From contig NC_081186.1 in NCBI RefSeq assembly GCF_029867415.1, positions 106,016,455-106,080,454 on the forward strand: DNA of 64,000 nt, given 5' to 3'. The DNA comes from Vicia villosa (lineage: Eukaryota; Streptophyta; Magnoliopsida; Fabales; Fabaceae). The first letter of the stretch is position 1, and every line of letters starts with the position of its first letter. The notes below the pieces were generated by a model. That model ran no database searches. It saw only the letters and a list, made by a program, of their open reading frames with translations, and had not been told where the DNA came from. The position numbers and the translations under genes are program-made. Positions 46,977-58,712 of this stretch are shown here, one piece after another.

Positions 46977-48485
46977 AGTAGGACAAAAGAAACTCTTGGG
47001 TGTTTTGGTCAGTTGGGCTAGTAGTGAAAATCCTTAAGTCAAAAGGAACTAGACAAGATATCACTTGGATAGTGAATTAGTATAAATAACTTATATTGAT
47101 ATTCTCTTTCAAGCAACTATTTTATTTCAGACTTGTTATTATCTTTTTGAAATGCTTTTAAACAATTACTTTTGTCTCACAAAGGCTTTATAAACAAATT
47201 TTAATTTTATTTAAGAAAAATTTTAATACTCAATTCAATATCATCTTTTTGTTTTTGCCCGCAATAAATTTAGATATTCATGATGTTTAAAATTGGAGGT
47301 GAAGACGTGAATATGCATGCTTATTGATACACACCTCAAACTCGTTTTGTCATTAATTTTTTTATATATTTTGTACCATTATAATTTATTGGACCCTTGG
47401 AGAGGATAGTCCACCAAAGAGATATTGAAGGCCAATGCACTAGCAAGGGCGAGCCACCACCACGAAGCCATATGTCGCTTGAAGTGGACATTGAGGTTGC
47501 TTGAATATTCTAACTAGGCCTCCTAATTGGGCTTCATCTGAACCATCCCATTTCCTATTTCTCTGCGGACATGGGAAATGATGTGTCCCACTAAAATGGA
47601 GTCAAAGAGGAAGTTAGGGAGGATAACCACCTCTTCCATAAAGGAAGGACAAACTTCTTCCTCCCTAATCATATATCAAACTCCCAAGCAAGGTTTAAAA
47701 TGGTAGTTTTGTCATTTATATATTATATATATGCATACTTTTATTTTGTTTATCTAAAATATATAATAGAATTCATGATCTTTTTCAAGAAAAATTAAAA
47801 TTATTTACTCAGTAGTGATAATGAATTGTTTTGTTAATTATAGAAAGATATTCATTTTTACAATTTATAAATTTTAAAATATTTTACAAACTAATTTGAA
47901 AAAAAATATAATTGTTTTAGAAGGATATATATATTATCATGTGTGAACCAAACATATAATAATATCCTATTTGTATCAAATTCTATCCTTATCCTATTTT
48001 ATATCCTATTATGTTTCTATTCTATCGGGCCCCTTAAATTATTTGCTTCTCTAATCTTTGAGCTCACTACAAATCTGTTAACTAAGTTCATATCATACTC
48101 ACCAACACTTAGAAGATAAATGTCATATCATATAACTTTAAAACAATAACAATACTGTGTATATAGAGTATAATTAAATAGTTTATATTTTTTATCAAAT
48201 TTTTAATATTTTTATAATAAAAGAGTAATAAACATTATGGTAAAAGAATTTAAGATAAAAAAATTAAACTAACTTCTTAAATAATTACACCTATTGTCAT
48301 TTTGTCTTTAGTCCTATTATATATACAAATTCGTGGAAACACATAAATAACAACAAAGCTAATCTTGTCAAATATTGACTAGTATTTATTCATATATTCA
48401 ATTCAATCATAAGACAAAATTAACTTCAAAGTCCTTGGATCAAAAGTTGAATATTTTATCATAATAAAAGAGTAATTTAAACATC
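46977..48485. other. Intergenic region upstream of the TNL gene
   Basis: No gene is seen. A less AT-rich block at 47395-47700 (ctaggcctcctaattgggct) looks like part of a retroelement LTR but has no partner here. The rest is AT-rich promoter-proximal DNA for the TNL. Confidence 0.45.
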
Positions 48486-51400
48486 ATGGTCACAAGATAT
48501 CAACATACATTCTCGATCAAACAAAAGCTCTTTCCTTCTTTCTTCTTTTTCAGATATCTCGTGGTTAGAATGAACAAGTATGAATCCAATAGAAGCATAA
48601 GTTTATTATTTCTTTATCTCATCACCCTCTTGCTTATTTCAAAACCAAAGGCTATAGTTGCAAACATAATTCCAGCTTCAAACAACCACTATTATTCTAC
48701 ATGTCCTGTCACATATTCTCCTTCAACTTCCACACCTGCACCACAGATAAAATACGATGTCTTTGTTAGCTTCAAAGGTAGCGATGTTCGCAAAAACTTC
48801 CTTAGTCATGTCCTCGAGGCTTTGTCGCGAAAGAAAATCATTGTCTTTTCCGACAAGAAGCTCAAAACAGGAGATGAGTTATCAGCAATACAAAGAGCAA
48901 TTGAAAACTCATTCATTTCATTGGTTATATTCTCCCAAAACTTTGCATCTTCATATTGGTGTTTGGAGGAAGTTCTGAAAATAGTTGAGTGTAGAGAAAA
49001 ATATGGAAGGATTCTAATGCCAGTGTTCTACCAAGTTGAGCCTTCAGTTGTAAGGCATCAAAATGGGAGTTATAAAGATGCTTTTGCTCAACATGAAAAA
49101 AGGTATGATCCACACAAGGTGCTAAGCTGGAGATCTGCTTTGAAGCAATCTGCCAATATTTCTGGATTTGATTCATCATTTTTTTCGTAAGTTTTCTTTT
49201 ACCAATATATTTTAATATTTTCCCAATATTTATTTATTTATTTATTTATTACATAATTAATATATAGAGAAAAATTTACCATAGATATAATCATATACTT
49301 AAAACTTTGACAGAAACAAATGCTCTAAAAATTTCTTGATGTTATTGTTAAGTCAAGTAGTAATACTTTATTGGTACATTATTGCATGGTATATTTTTTA
49401 AATGAGATGTGTCCTAATCTATTTTTTGTGTAATTGAAAAATATAGAGTATAGATTAGACACAAGTTGAAGAAATTATAAAATGTTGTATAGTTTTTTAG
49501 ACGTTTGACCCATTAAATTGCATCTAACCCAGCTGTACTTTTTAAAATGATAAGCTAAAAAATAGATAGGTTGCAAGTCAATCTATAAGTCTTTTGTTTT
49601 TATTCAAGTTTGTGTCTACACATGTAATATTAGTAATATTTAAAAGATATATAGTTATTCATTATTTAAAGACTTACACCTGTTGACATATTCGAAAACT
49701 TATACATATACATATTAATCGATTAAGATATAGACAAAGCAACGAGAGCTGGATAAAGCATAATGGACTAGACTCCCACGATATGTTGAGCTAATATTTA
49801 AGGTGTGCATTAATAATGAATTTGATACTTTTGACTTAGAGATTTTCAAAACTCATGATTGTTCCTCTCGTGGTCTAACTCGAGTCCGCATCATAGTGGT
49901 TATGTGTGAGTAAGAGGTTCTGTTCATTTTAGGTGTGAGAATCTGTTACGATTTTATCCTTTAGAAAAGGCGGCTCATTGGTTAAAGAGTATGAGTATAG
50001 TATATAAACTATCATTAGCCTCGACTCCCAAGCAATGTGCAACTATTTTGGCGTATAATAATAGTTTCTCCTAAGCAATGCTAAGTGTGCGAGCATGTGA
50101 GTCGGATCCCTCCTTTTAGTTCCAATGTTTCGATCCACCAAGTTCACGCCACCACAACTACGAGCTATCTTCCACTTTGGATGTGAGAACCCGTCACTAT
50201 TTTGTACTTTGGAAAATGTGCATCATCGGGTTGAAAAGTATGAATGTTGTATATAAACTATATCCTTAACCTCAATTTTCAAGCAATGTGAAGCTATTTT
50301 GGTGTAACAGAACAAATCCTATGGATCTTGAAGAAAAAAAGTTGTAAATAAAATTGTTTTAAAAAGTATTTTTGTTATTAGAGATATTATTGGATTGAGT
50401 TGTGTACTTTAATATCGTTCTCTTTAAGATTATACCCGCTAAAAGTACAATAATGAAAGAGTCTGCACACATAGGAATTATGAGAGATTATATGTGTTTC
50501 TATGTGAAATTAGTGAATGATCCCTCCGTAATTTTGAGGATAGGGGTAATTATAGAGGACCCCTTGGGTCGGGCTAGAAAGCAAGAAAAATGGTTTCCCT
50601 AGTTTCCTGATAAAAAACGTATAAATGAAGGAAGACTGATTCTTCCTCAAATTATGGGGGAGACAGTTATTTCTCTTTGTCTGATATCTCCTGAGCGCTA
50701 CTTCTTGGACACCTCACAGGTCACTTGTGATAAATGAAACATGTCATGTCATGGATTCTAGTTTGAGCAGGGCGACCCAAGCCCAATCAGCTTATCTTGA
50801 GTAAGCTTCGGATGATCAATCCTGCTTCGAGGAAATATTCATGCACCTAGTTTGGACGGTTTTAATATGGACCATAACCTTTTATGTCCAATATAATTAT
50901 CCCAGTCCCGAGTGAAGTCTTGGAAATGGTGGATTGAAGAATCCCTTCAATGAAGTATCCTAGGCTTATCGTTTGGCGCGCGGATGGATGACTGAAATGA
51001 ACTTCATGTGTTCCTAGGTGGTGGCAAAAATTCACCACACCCAAACTAGAAAATTGTGTACCCTTGTCCGAGATTATGGTTATAGATAGGCTAAACCTGC
51101 ATATAATTTATTGCCAATAAAAACTTTGAACCCTCTTTGTTGTTATTTTGGAGACGACCACCACCTCTATCCACTTCGTGAAGTAATCTACCCTGGCGAT
51201 TAGAAACTCTAATTGCTTTGGCGCCACCGAGAAAGGGCCTAATATGTGTGTGCCCCACTGGTAAAATGACCATGGTGATATGATGGAGTGGAGATCCTCG
51301 GATGGTGAGTGATGCAGATTGGAGTTTCTTTGGTACTTGTCACATTTTTTGATGAACTTTGCGTTATCTTTCATCAAGGTGGACCAATAATAGCCCGACC

Positions 51401-54400
51401 TCAACAGCTTGTGGGCGAGAGTTGGTCCACCGATGTGAGTGGCGCGTGTTCCTTGGTGGACCTCTGTGAGGACCAAGACAGTCTTGTCCTCCCCTAGACC
51501 ATCTTAACATGGGGAAGCCCTTCATATTTTATAGATTTTTGCAGACACCATGGTATAATTTGTTGCGAGTATTTAGAGCTTCTTCGCCTCAACCTCCTCC
51601 AAAGGGAGCTCGTCTGTTGTCAAGAAACACTTTATAGGCACCATCCAACTTGTGGATTATTCGAGGTTGATGGCGTTAAATTCTTCTATTTCAATAAATG
51701 GACCAACTAGAGTTTCTTGTATGACTGTCTGGTTATGGCCAAGTTTCTTGGTGCTAGCAAGGTTTGAGAGGAGATTTGCTCGAGAGTTCTCTTCTCTAGG
51801 CACATATATTACTTCGAAGAACTTGAAATGATTAGATAATTCTCATACCTTTATGAGATATTAGATCAGCTTGGTCTCTAACTGATATTTCCCGACAACC
51901 TGATTTGCAATCAACTATGAGTCGCTCTTGGCTCAGAGACTTGAAGCGCCCACCTCTATGGCGAGAGGTTCATACCACCAACGAGGATTTCATACTCGGC
52001 TAGATTGTCGCAGGCTTTGAAATCAAATCTCATGGATTGCCCTATGAGGAGGTTTTCTTGGGCTTTTAGTACTATTTCGGGCCCCCTCCCCTTCAAGTTC
52101 GAGGTATCATCTACTAATAATATCCATACATGGAAGATCTGCTCGCCCACAGGTGAATTTAACTCCACCAAGAAATATGTTGTCACATAAGGTTTTATAC
52201 TTCCTTAAGGTATGAAATGGATATCGTATTCGAATAGCTCAATAGACCAAGATACCATTCGTCCTACTATATCTGACTTCTACAATATTTGGAGGATTGG
52301 GTAGTGAGTTTTGAGCATCGTGAAATATCCTTAGAAGTATGGTCTGACTTTCCTTATAGTAATCAAGACTGCCAACACCAGTCTCTCAATTTTTTGGTAC
52401 CTTGCCTCAGCGCCTTTGAATACCTTGCTCACGAAGTAGATAGGTTGTTCAACGTTGTTTTTCTCGTGAACCAGTATGGAGGTCATCGCCTTATTAGTAT
52501 CTGATAAATATAAGTATAGAGGTGTGCCAGCTTCCGGGATTGTTAGTATGGGAGGTGTCGCCAAAATGATTTTCAATGCTGCTCGCGTCTCCTCGCATTT
52601 GTTTGTCCATTCAAACTTATCTTTCTTTTCTAGACAGACAAAGAAGTGGGATGCTTTTCACCTGCATAGGAAAGAAAACGAGTTAGGGCGGTCAGGCGCC
52701 TTGTTAGCTGTTAAACTTCCTTGACGCTGGAGGGACTCCTCATGTTAATGATAGCTTGACATTTATCAGGGTTCGCCTCGATCCCCTTTTGATCAATATA
52801 AATCCCAATAACCTGTCAGTTTAGACTCCAAAAGGAGCAACGGGCCGGTTCAAATTATCCATTGTGTGCAAATTATCTAATGTGAAACTTCAATCTTATA
52901 GAGCTGCGAGCTAATTAATGTGTGAAAGTTATTCATAATAGAATTTTAGGATTATTTTCGATTCACACATTTAGTATTCTCTAAGTTCTAGCAAAAACTT
53001 ACATTTTGGTATGAGTAACAAATCTCATTTTACATGCCCTGCAAGCAGTATATAGTCTTAGAGGTATGGAATTGGAAATAAAACATATAAATCCAAGGTC
53101 ATGAACCCAACGGATAGCTGACAAGAGACCACAACCTTCACCCTCATCAACCTAACATGTGGGTGAGAACCATTGCTTTCTGGCAAGCAAGAAAGCTAAT
53201 GTGCCACCCTGGATAACCATCTCAATTCCGACTCAATTAAGAGTAGATGAAAAAGACCTCATCAATGTTGCATTTTACATTCAAACTAAGGCATTGTTAA
53301 AATAGATATAGTTTGATTGAAGTTTATACATTTTCTCTTTTCTTTGTTGTACAGGGATGATGCTAAGCTTGTTGAAGAAATACTTCAAAGTGTGTTGATG
53401 AAGTTAAACCAAGTGGACCAAGGTAAATCAAAAGGACTTGTAGGAATTGAAAAACAGATTTCACCTATAGAATCATTGTTACATTTAGAGTCGGAAGATG
53501 TTCGTGTTCTTGGAATTTGGGGTATGCCTGGTATTGGTAAAACAACTATTGCTGAAGAAGTATTTCGCAGGCTACGCTCCGAATACGAAAGTTTTTGTTT
53601 TATGGCTAATGTAAGAGAAGAATCGGAAAGATACGGTACAAACAGTTTGAGGTTAAGAAAGAAGCTTTTATCCACTTTACTAGAGGAAGAAGATTTGAAA
53701 GATGACATGATAAATGGATTACCTTCTTTAGTTAAGAAAAGGCTTGGCCGCATGAAGGTTCTTATTGTTCTTGACGATGTCAAAGATGCGGAGCAACTAG
53801 AAGTTTTGGTTGGAACAGCTGATTGGTTAGGTGCAGGGAGTAGAATCATCATAACTACTAGAGATAAGCAAGTACTTGCTGGAAAAGTTGATGATATATA
53901 CGAGGTTGAGCCATTGGACTCTGCTGAATCTTTTCAGCTTTTCAATTTGCATGCCTTTAACAAACAAAAGCATCTTGAAATGGAGTACTATAAGCTATCA
54001 ATGAAGATGGTAGATTATACCAAAGGTGTTCCATTAGTTCTTAAAGCTTTAGCTAACCTTCTTTGTGAGAAAGATAAAGCCATATGGGAAAGCCAAGCAA
54101 GGAATCTGAAAATAGAGCTGATTGAAAATGTCCATGATGTTTTTAGATTGATATACACTAATCTTGATTATTATGAAAAGATTATATTCCTGGATATTGC
54201 CTGCTTTTTTGATGGATTGAAGTTGAAACTTGACCTCATACAACTTCTATGGAAAGACCGTCGATATTCGGTGAGCACTAAACTAGACAGACTTAAAGAT
54301 AAAGCTCTTGTAACAATTTCCCAACAAAATATTGTATCAATGCATGACATTATACAAGAAACAGCTTGGGAGATTGTTCGACAAGAATCTGTTGAAGAAC

Positions 54401-56260
54401 CTGGAAGCCGAAGCCGACTATTGGATCCTGATGATATTTATCATGTATTGAAACGTGACAAGGTAAATATTTTTCATAAAAGATTTGATTATTTATGTTT
54501 TGTAGGAAATGTTGCTTATATTGATGTTTGAAACTTTTCTAGGGAAGTGAGGCCATCAGAAGTATGGCCATCAGATTATCTGAAATTAAGGAGCTGCAGT
54601 TAAGCCCTCGAGTATTTGCCAAGATGAGCAAATTGAAATTTTTGGATATTTACACTAATGGATCTCAAAATGAAGGGAGTTTGTCTCTTCCTCAAGGGCT
54701 TGAATTCTTGCCTAATGAACTGAGATATCTCCGTTGGGAGTATTACCCTTTGGAATCCTTGCCATCCAATTTTTCTGCAGAAAACCTTGTTACATTAAAC
54801 TTGCCTTATAGCCAACTGAAGAAACTTTGGCATGGAGTGAAGGTAAGTACATATGTATGTTTTTAACTAACTCTATTGTTCAGAGAACCTATGTAAAAAC
54901 ATATTTAAACATTATATGTTCCAGCATTAGCATTCAGATTCAGTTAGCTCACTCGTTTTTTCTTGGATGGTTCTAAATGGAACAGGATCTTGGGAATTTG
55001 AATGTCCTTGTACTCCATTCATCCACACTCCTAACAGAGCTACCAGATTTTTCAAAGGCCACGAGTCTTGCGGTAATGGACCTCCATTTCTGCATAGGGT
55101 TGACTAGTGTTCATCCATCTGTTTTCTCTCTAAAAAAGCTTAAGAAACTGGATATGAGTGGATGCATTTCCCTTACAAGTCTTCAAAGCAATAATACTCA
55201 TTTAAGTTCACTTAGTTATCTCTCCCTCTACAACTGCACAGCGCTGAAGGAGTTTTCAGTGACCTCAGAGAACATGAAAGAATTGAATTTAGAACTCACG
55301 GATATCAAGGAACTACCCTCGTCAATTGGACTTCAAACCAAACTCGAAAAGTTGCATCTTGGACATACTCATATTGAGACCTTGCCTAAAAGCATCAAGA
55401 ATCTTACAAGACTGAGACATCTAGACTTGCATCAATGCAAGGAGCTTCAAACTCTACCAGAGCTTCCTCAATCGCTAGAAACACTAAATGCCGATGGGTG
55501 TGTATCACTAGAGAATGTAGTGTTCCACTCAACTGCTAGTGAACAACTTAAAGAAAAGAAGAAAAAGGTTACCTTCTGGAATTGCCTTAAATTAAACGAG
55601 CCTTCTCTCAAGGCTATTGAGTTGAATGCTCAAATTAACATGATGAACTTTTCACACCATTGTATATCCACACGTGATCTTGATCGTGATCACGATCACG
55701 ATCGCAGTCAAGGGATGTATGTCTATCCAGGTAGAGAAATTCCAGAGTGGTTGGAATATAGAACAACTACAACTACACGTGACTACCTAACTATTGATCT
55801 TTCTTCTGCTCCTTATTTCTCCAACTTGGGCATCATTTTTGGATTCATCATTCCAACAACAACATCAGAGGGTTCAATTCTGAAATTCAAAATCAGCGAT
55901 GGTGAAGATGAAGGTATCAAAGTGTACTTGGACAGACCACGTGATGGAATTGAATCGGATCATGTGTATCTAATGTATGACCCAAGATGTTCTCATTACC
56001 TAGCTAGCCGAGTGAATGATCAGTCGAAGATTAAAATCCAGGTTAGAGCGGCATCAAGAACACCGACAACACAGTACGTGCCAGTGCAGTTAAGAGGGTT
56101 TGGGGTTAGCCTAGTAACCCCTTCACAATATGACAAGTTTAAACAGCAATTGGAATTTGGTGATGGTACTCCAAATAACATGTGTTCGATGGAAGAGGAA
56201 TCAAAGTTTCTTGGAATTGAAAATGCTAAACAGTTGAGTTATTTCAATTGCATGATTTAG
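48486..56260 (+). CDS. TIR-NBS-LRR disease resistance protein with C-JID domain
   Basis: Exons are 48486-49186, 53355-54462, 54543-54842 and 54986-56260, all with GT-AG junctions and consistent phases, giving about 1127 residues. An in-frame ATG at 48570 is an alternative start. Domains: hydrophobic segment ~39-52, TIR from Y90 (DVFVSFKG; catalytic Glu likely E162 in YWCLEEV), P-loop GMPGIGKTT 290-298, kinase-2 LIVLDDV 370-376, GSRIIITTRD 395-404, GVPL 458-461, MHD 563-565, LRRs from ~604 to ~900, then a C-JID beginning PGREIPEW at 951. TNLs recognise pathogen effectors and signal through TIR NADase activity with EDS1. All key motifs are kept, so it looks functional. Intron 1 (4168 bp) is swollen by a gypsy remnant. 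A DLDRDHDHDR run from a short coding repeat lies before the C-JID. Confidence 0.9.
49187..53354 (+). other. TNL intron 1, expanded to 4.2 kb
   Basis: The donor is TC|GTAAGT at 49187 and the acceptor TTGTACAG at 53354; TIR-to-NBS introns in TNLs are usually a few hundred bases. The content includes a pair of diverged ~130 bp direct copies (about 49935-50060 and 50198-50325, sharing gtatataaactat and caagcaatgtg), the antisense gypsy remnant, and unassigned sequence at 52850-53300. Confidence 0.85.
50530..52810 (-). mobile_element. Antisense Ty3/gypsy (Tat-lineage-like) pol remnant in TNL intron 1
   Basis: On the minus strand the domain order from 52810 downward is as follows. End of reverse transcriptase (IEANPDKCQAIINMRSPSSVKEV, quoted in part), RT-linked RNase H at 52576-52331 (PLYLYLSDTNKAMTSILV, PIYFVSK, EARYQKIERLVLAVL), a second RNase H-like region at 52186-51956, then integrase at 51476-51108 (VHQGTRATHIGG, SGYYWSTLMKD, DYFTKWIE). 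Two RNase H regions are the hallmark of Tat/Ogre elements. The zinc finger has lost a cysteine (KKCDKYQ), and a catalytic integrase Asp is changed (GTHILGPF for GMDILGPF). No LTRs are identified. Confidence 0.82.
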
Positions 56261-58189
56261 TTGTGTTAAGGTAAATTGGAATATGAAATCAGACATTGAT
56301 TGAACAATAGCCCTTGTGGAAGTTTGTATTGATATGAAGTAAGTTTATAATTCAATCTTTATTTTGTTTCAGAGCTTATAAAATATCTAGAGAGGCATGA
56401 TTCAGTATATGCATACATTCAGAAATTTACAAATTAATGCAGCATTGGTTAGTGTAAAGCACCAACCTGCAACCTCCATGAATCTCGATCGGATTCCCTC
56501 ACATCCATGCCATGAATGACAGCTGCAAGCTCCCTCCTCAAGAATATGTCTTTTGATGAATGCCTTGCCTTTCAAGCAAAATATCAATTGAGGTTCATAC
56601 AGGATAGTTATTAGCAAAACAACACTAAATCAATCCAACTAATTTCAATACAATGTTAACCAATCAAACCCAATTCAAAAAATCTCTCTCATTCATTACA
56701 TCAAACAGCTCATCTACATTACTAAGAAACAAAGCATTGAACTTAGCCTTAATTAGAGGGAGGGGCTAGAGAAGAAATTTAATTAAAAATATGTTTAGTA
56801 AATATGATAACTTTTTAAGTACAAATATTCATCTTCCCTCTCCTCCCATCTAAATTTTCAAATTTGGAGAAATATAAAAAATGTGTTATGGGGTTTTTGC
56901 TCCCTCCACTCCCTTTATCTTCCCTCCTAAAATTTGAAAATTTGAATGAAACATATAATAAGTAAATTAAATTCTTCATGTCCCCTTCCATTCTCTTCCC
57001 TATATAAAATTCCTATCCTCCCCTCCCTATTCCAAAAGTTAATTTTTGACTTTTTTTTTACTCATGTAGACTTTTTTAAATAAAAAGGCATACAATAAGA
57101 TTTTAACCAACAACCATATGCTACGTTTGATGTTTTTACGAAGAGGCCAAGCTGAGCTGTATTAATAATATACAATTTTTTAAAAATTTTTTTCATTTTA
57201 AATGCTCCTAAAAATAAGATAGTAAAAAACAACGGACAAAATTTAAGATACGAAAATTATTTAATATTAAAATAAATGAAAATTTTAAATTATTTTTTGT
57301 TAAAATTATCGGTACTCAGCCAAAATTCATAATTAAAAAAAATTACTTAAATAAAGGTGAATCCTCCGATACTCTTAAATATATTATCATTTTAATTTAA
57401 AAAATGACTAGGTTATAATTTTTACTCTCTATTTTACCTCATTCTTGAAATTTATTCAATTTAATTTTTAATGTTTTTCAAATATTTTTAACACTTTCTC
57501 ACACTTTTCCATTAAAAGTAGATATCATGTCCATTTTTCATTGACATGTGAAAATCAAATCATTATCAATTTTAAGTACAAAACTTATCTAAACCACCAA
57601 GTTAGAGCCTATATATCTCAGTTTTGCACAAAACAACTATTGCTTCATGTACCAAACCAAATCTATAATATAAGAATATCAATGATGGTTTATAAATTCA
57701 ACACCCTCATTTTTAACTTTTTATATTTCACATCATCTTCTCTTTCTTCCACCTAATAATTCAACATATGTTCAATTTTTACTCATTACATTGGTTTTGT
57801 TTAATAAAATTCAACACCCTACTCCACCACCATTCACAACACACTAAAAATCTAAATATTCACAAAAACCAATAAGAATTTGCAAAATATTTTATGTGGT
57901 CTCACTCCCTCCTCATTCAACATGTTGAATGTTTTCAACACCAATTAATTCACCACACTTTACACACTCAATTCAACACCTCATAGCAAGCATTCAACTA
58001 TTGAAAAAATTATTCAGCACCTCCATTGTACATAATCTAAGAAAAGAAGCTGTTCTGGATTTCACTAAAATACCATTTTGTTATCTTAGTCTAAATTAAT
58101 ATTTTGGGGGCAAAAAAAGTCTTTTTCTGGTTTATTCCAAACAAATGATATTAGCTGTATGTCATTATCTCAATTTCAAATATTAATTT
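56261..58189. other. Intergenic region downstream of the TNL gene
   Basis: 56261-56400 is probably the TNL 3'UTR. The rest is AT-rich with pyrimidine-rich patches. The small frames at 56402-56617 (minus) and 57541-57756 show no family motif and are not called. Confidence 0.5.
56756..57029. mobile_element. Short MITE-like element with GGGAGGGG ends
   Basis: The left end GAGGGAGGGGCTAG and the right end CTATCCTCCCCTCCCTA are approximately complementary. The interior has mirrored CCCTCTCCTCCC/ccctccac blocks and aaatttgaaaatttg words. It is about 274 bp with no ORF. Confidence 0.5.
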
Positions 58190-58712
58190 CTTCTTTCTCT
58201 CTCTTGTCCTTTCTCTCATTCTCTCTCTTCATTTCTCTCTTTCTCTTTCACGAACTATTTCATTCTTCTTCTCCCTCTTCTACCTCCTCATCTTCTTCTT
58301 CTTTTTCCTTCTTCTTCCACGAAAACTAACAGAGGAAAACTAAAGTTGGGAAGTAAACCCTAACCCTCAATATATCAAATCTCTAAACTCTTTTTCCACT
58401 TCAAGATGGCAAATCCCTAACCCTAACGATTGTGTTTGATAAACATGTAAATATTTTTAACAATTTTTTGGCACTGATATTATTAGGTTTTCATTTTTTT
58501 TTCTTCATTTTTTCGGTGGAGGGAATGAAAAAAGTGTTGGTGTTGATGATTTGTTAGGTAAGATTGGTGGATTGCATGCGACGGGGAGTAGAGGTTCGAT
58601 GAATAAATCGCTTGATTTTGATGATTTGATGGCTGGGTTTAGTGGTGGTAGCATCGTTTCCAATAATGGGTATGGAGTTTTTGTATTCAGTTTCTGATTA
58701 CTTTTATTTTGA
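58190..58712 (+). pseudogene. Truncated 5' part of a host gene (possibly auxilin-like)
   Basis: A long CT-rich leader (58195-58320) followed by telo-box-like AAACCCTAACCCT (58360) and CCCTAACCCTAAC (58415) looks like the 5' end of a plant gene. A plus-strand frame at about 58535-58700 reads GVDDLLGKIGGLHATGSRG and LDFDDLMAGFSGGS. The repeated acidic DDL.xxFG-like motif recalls auxilin-type clathrin-uncoating factors, but that is from memory and weak. No clean ATG leads into it. The Mutator-like element cuts it at about 58711, and no continuation is seen after 60371. Confidence 0.35.

Noticed and set aside
49936..50325. Possible LTR pair in TNL intron 1
   Set aside because: The two ~130 bp copies are diverged and lack TG/CA ends or a primer binding site between them, so they are listed only as repeats.
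58358..58425. Interstitial telomere repeat
   Set aside because: Only two short AAACCCTAA-type words within a gene leader; this fits telo-box promoter motifs better than telomeric DNA.
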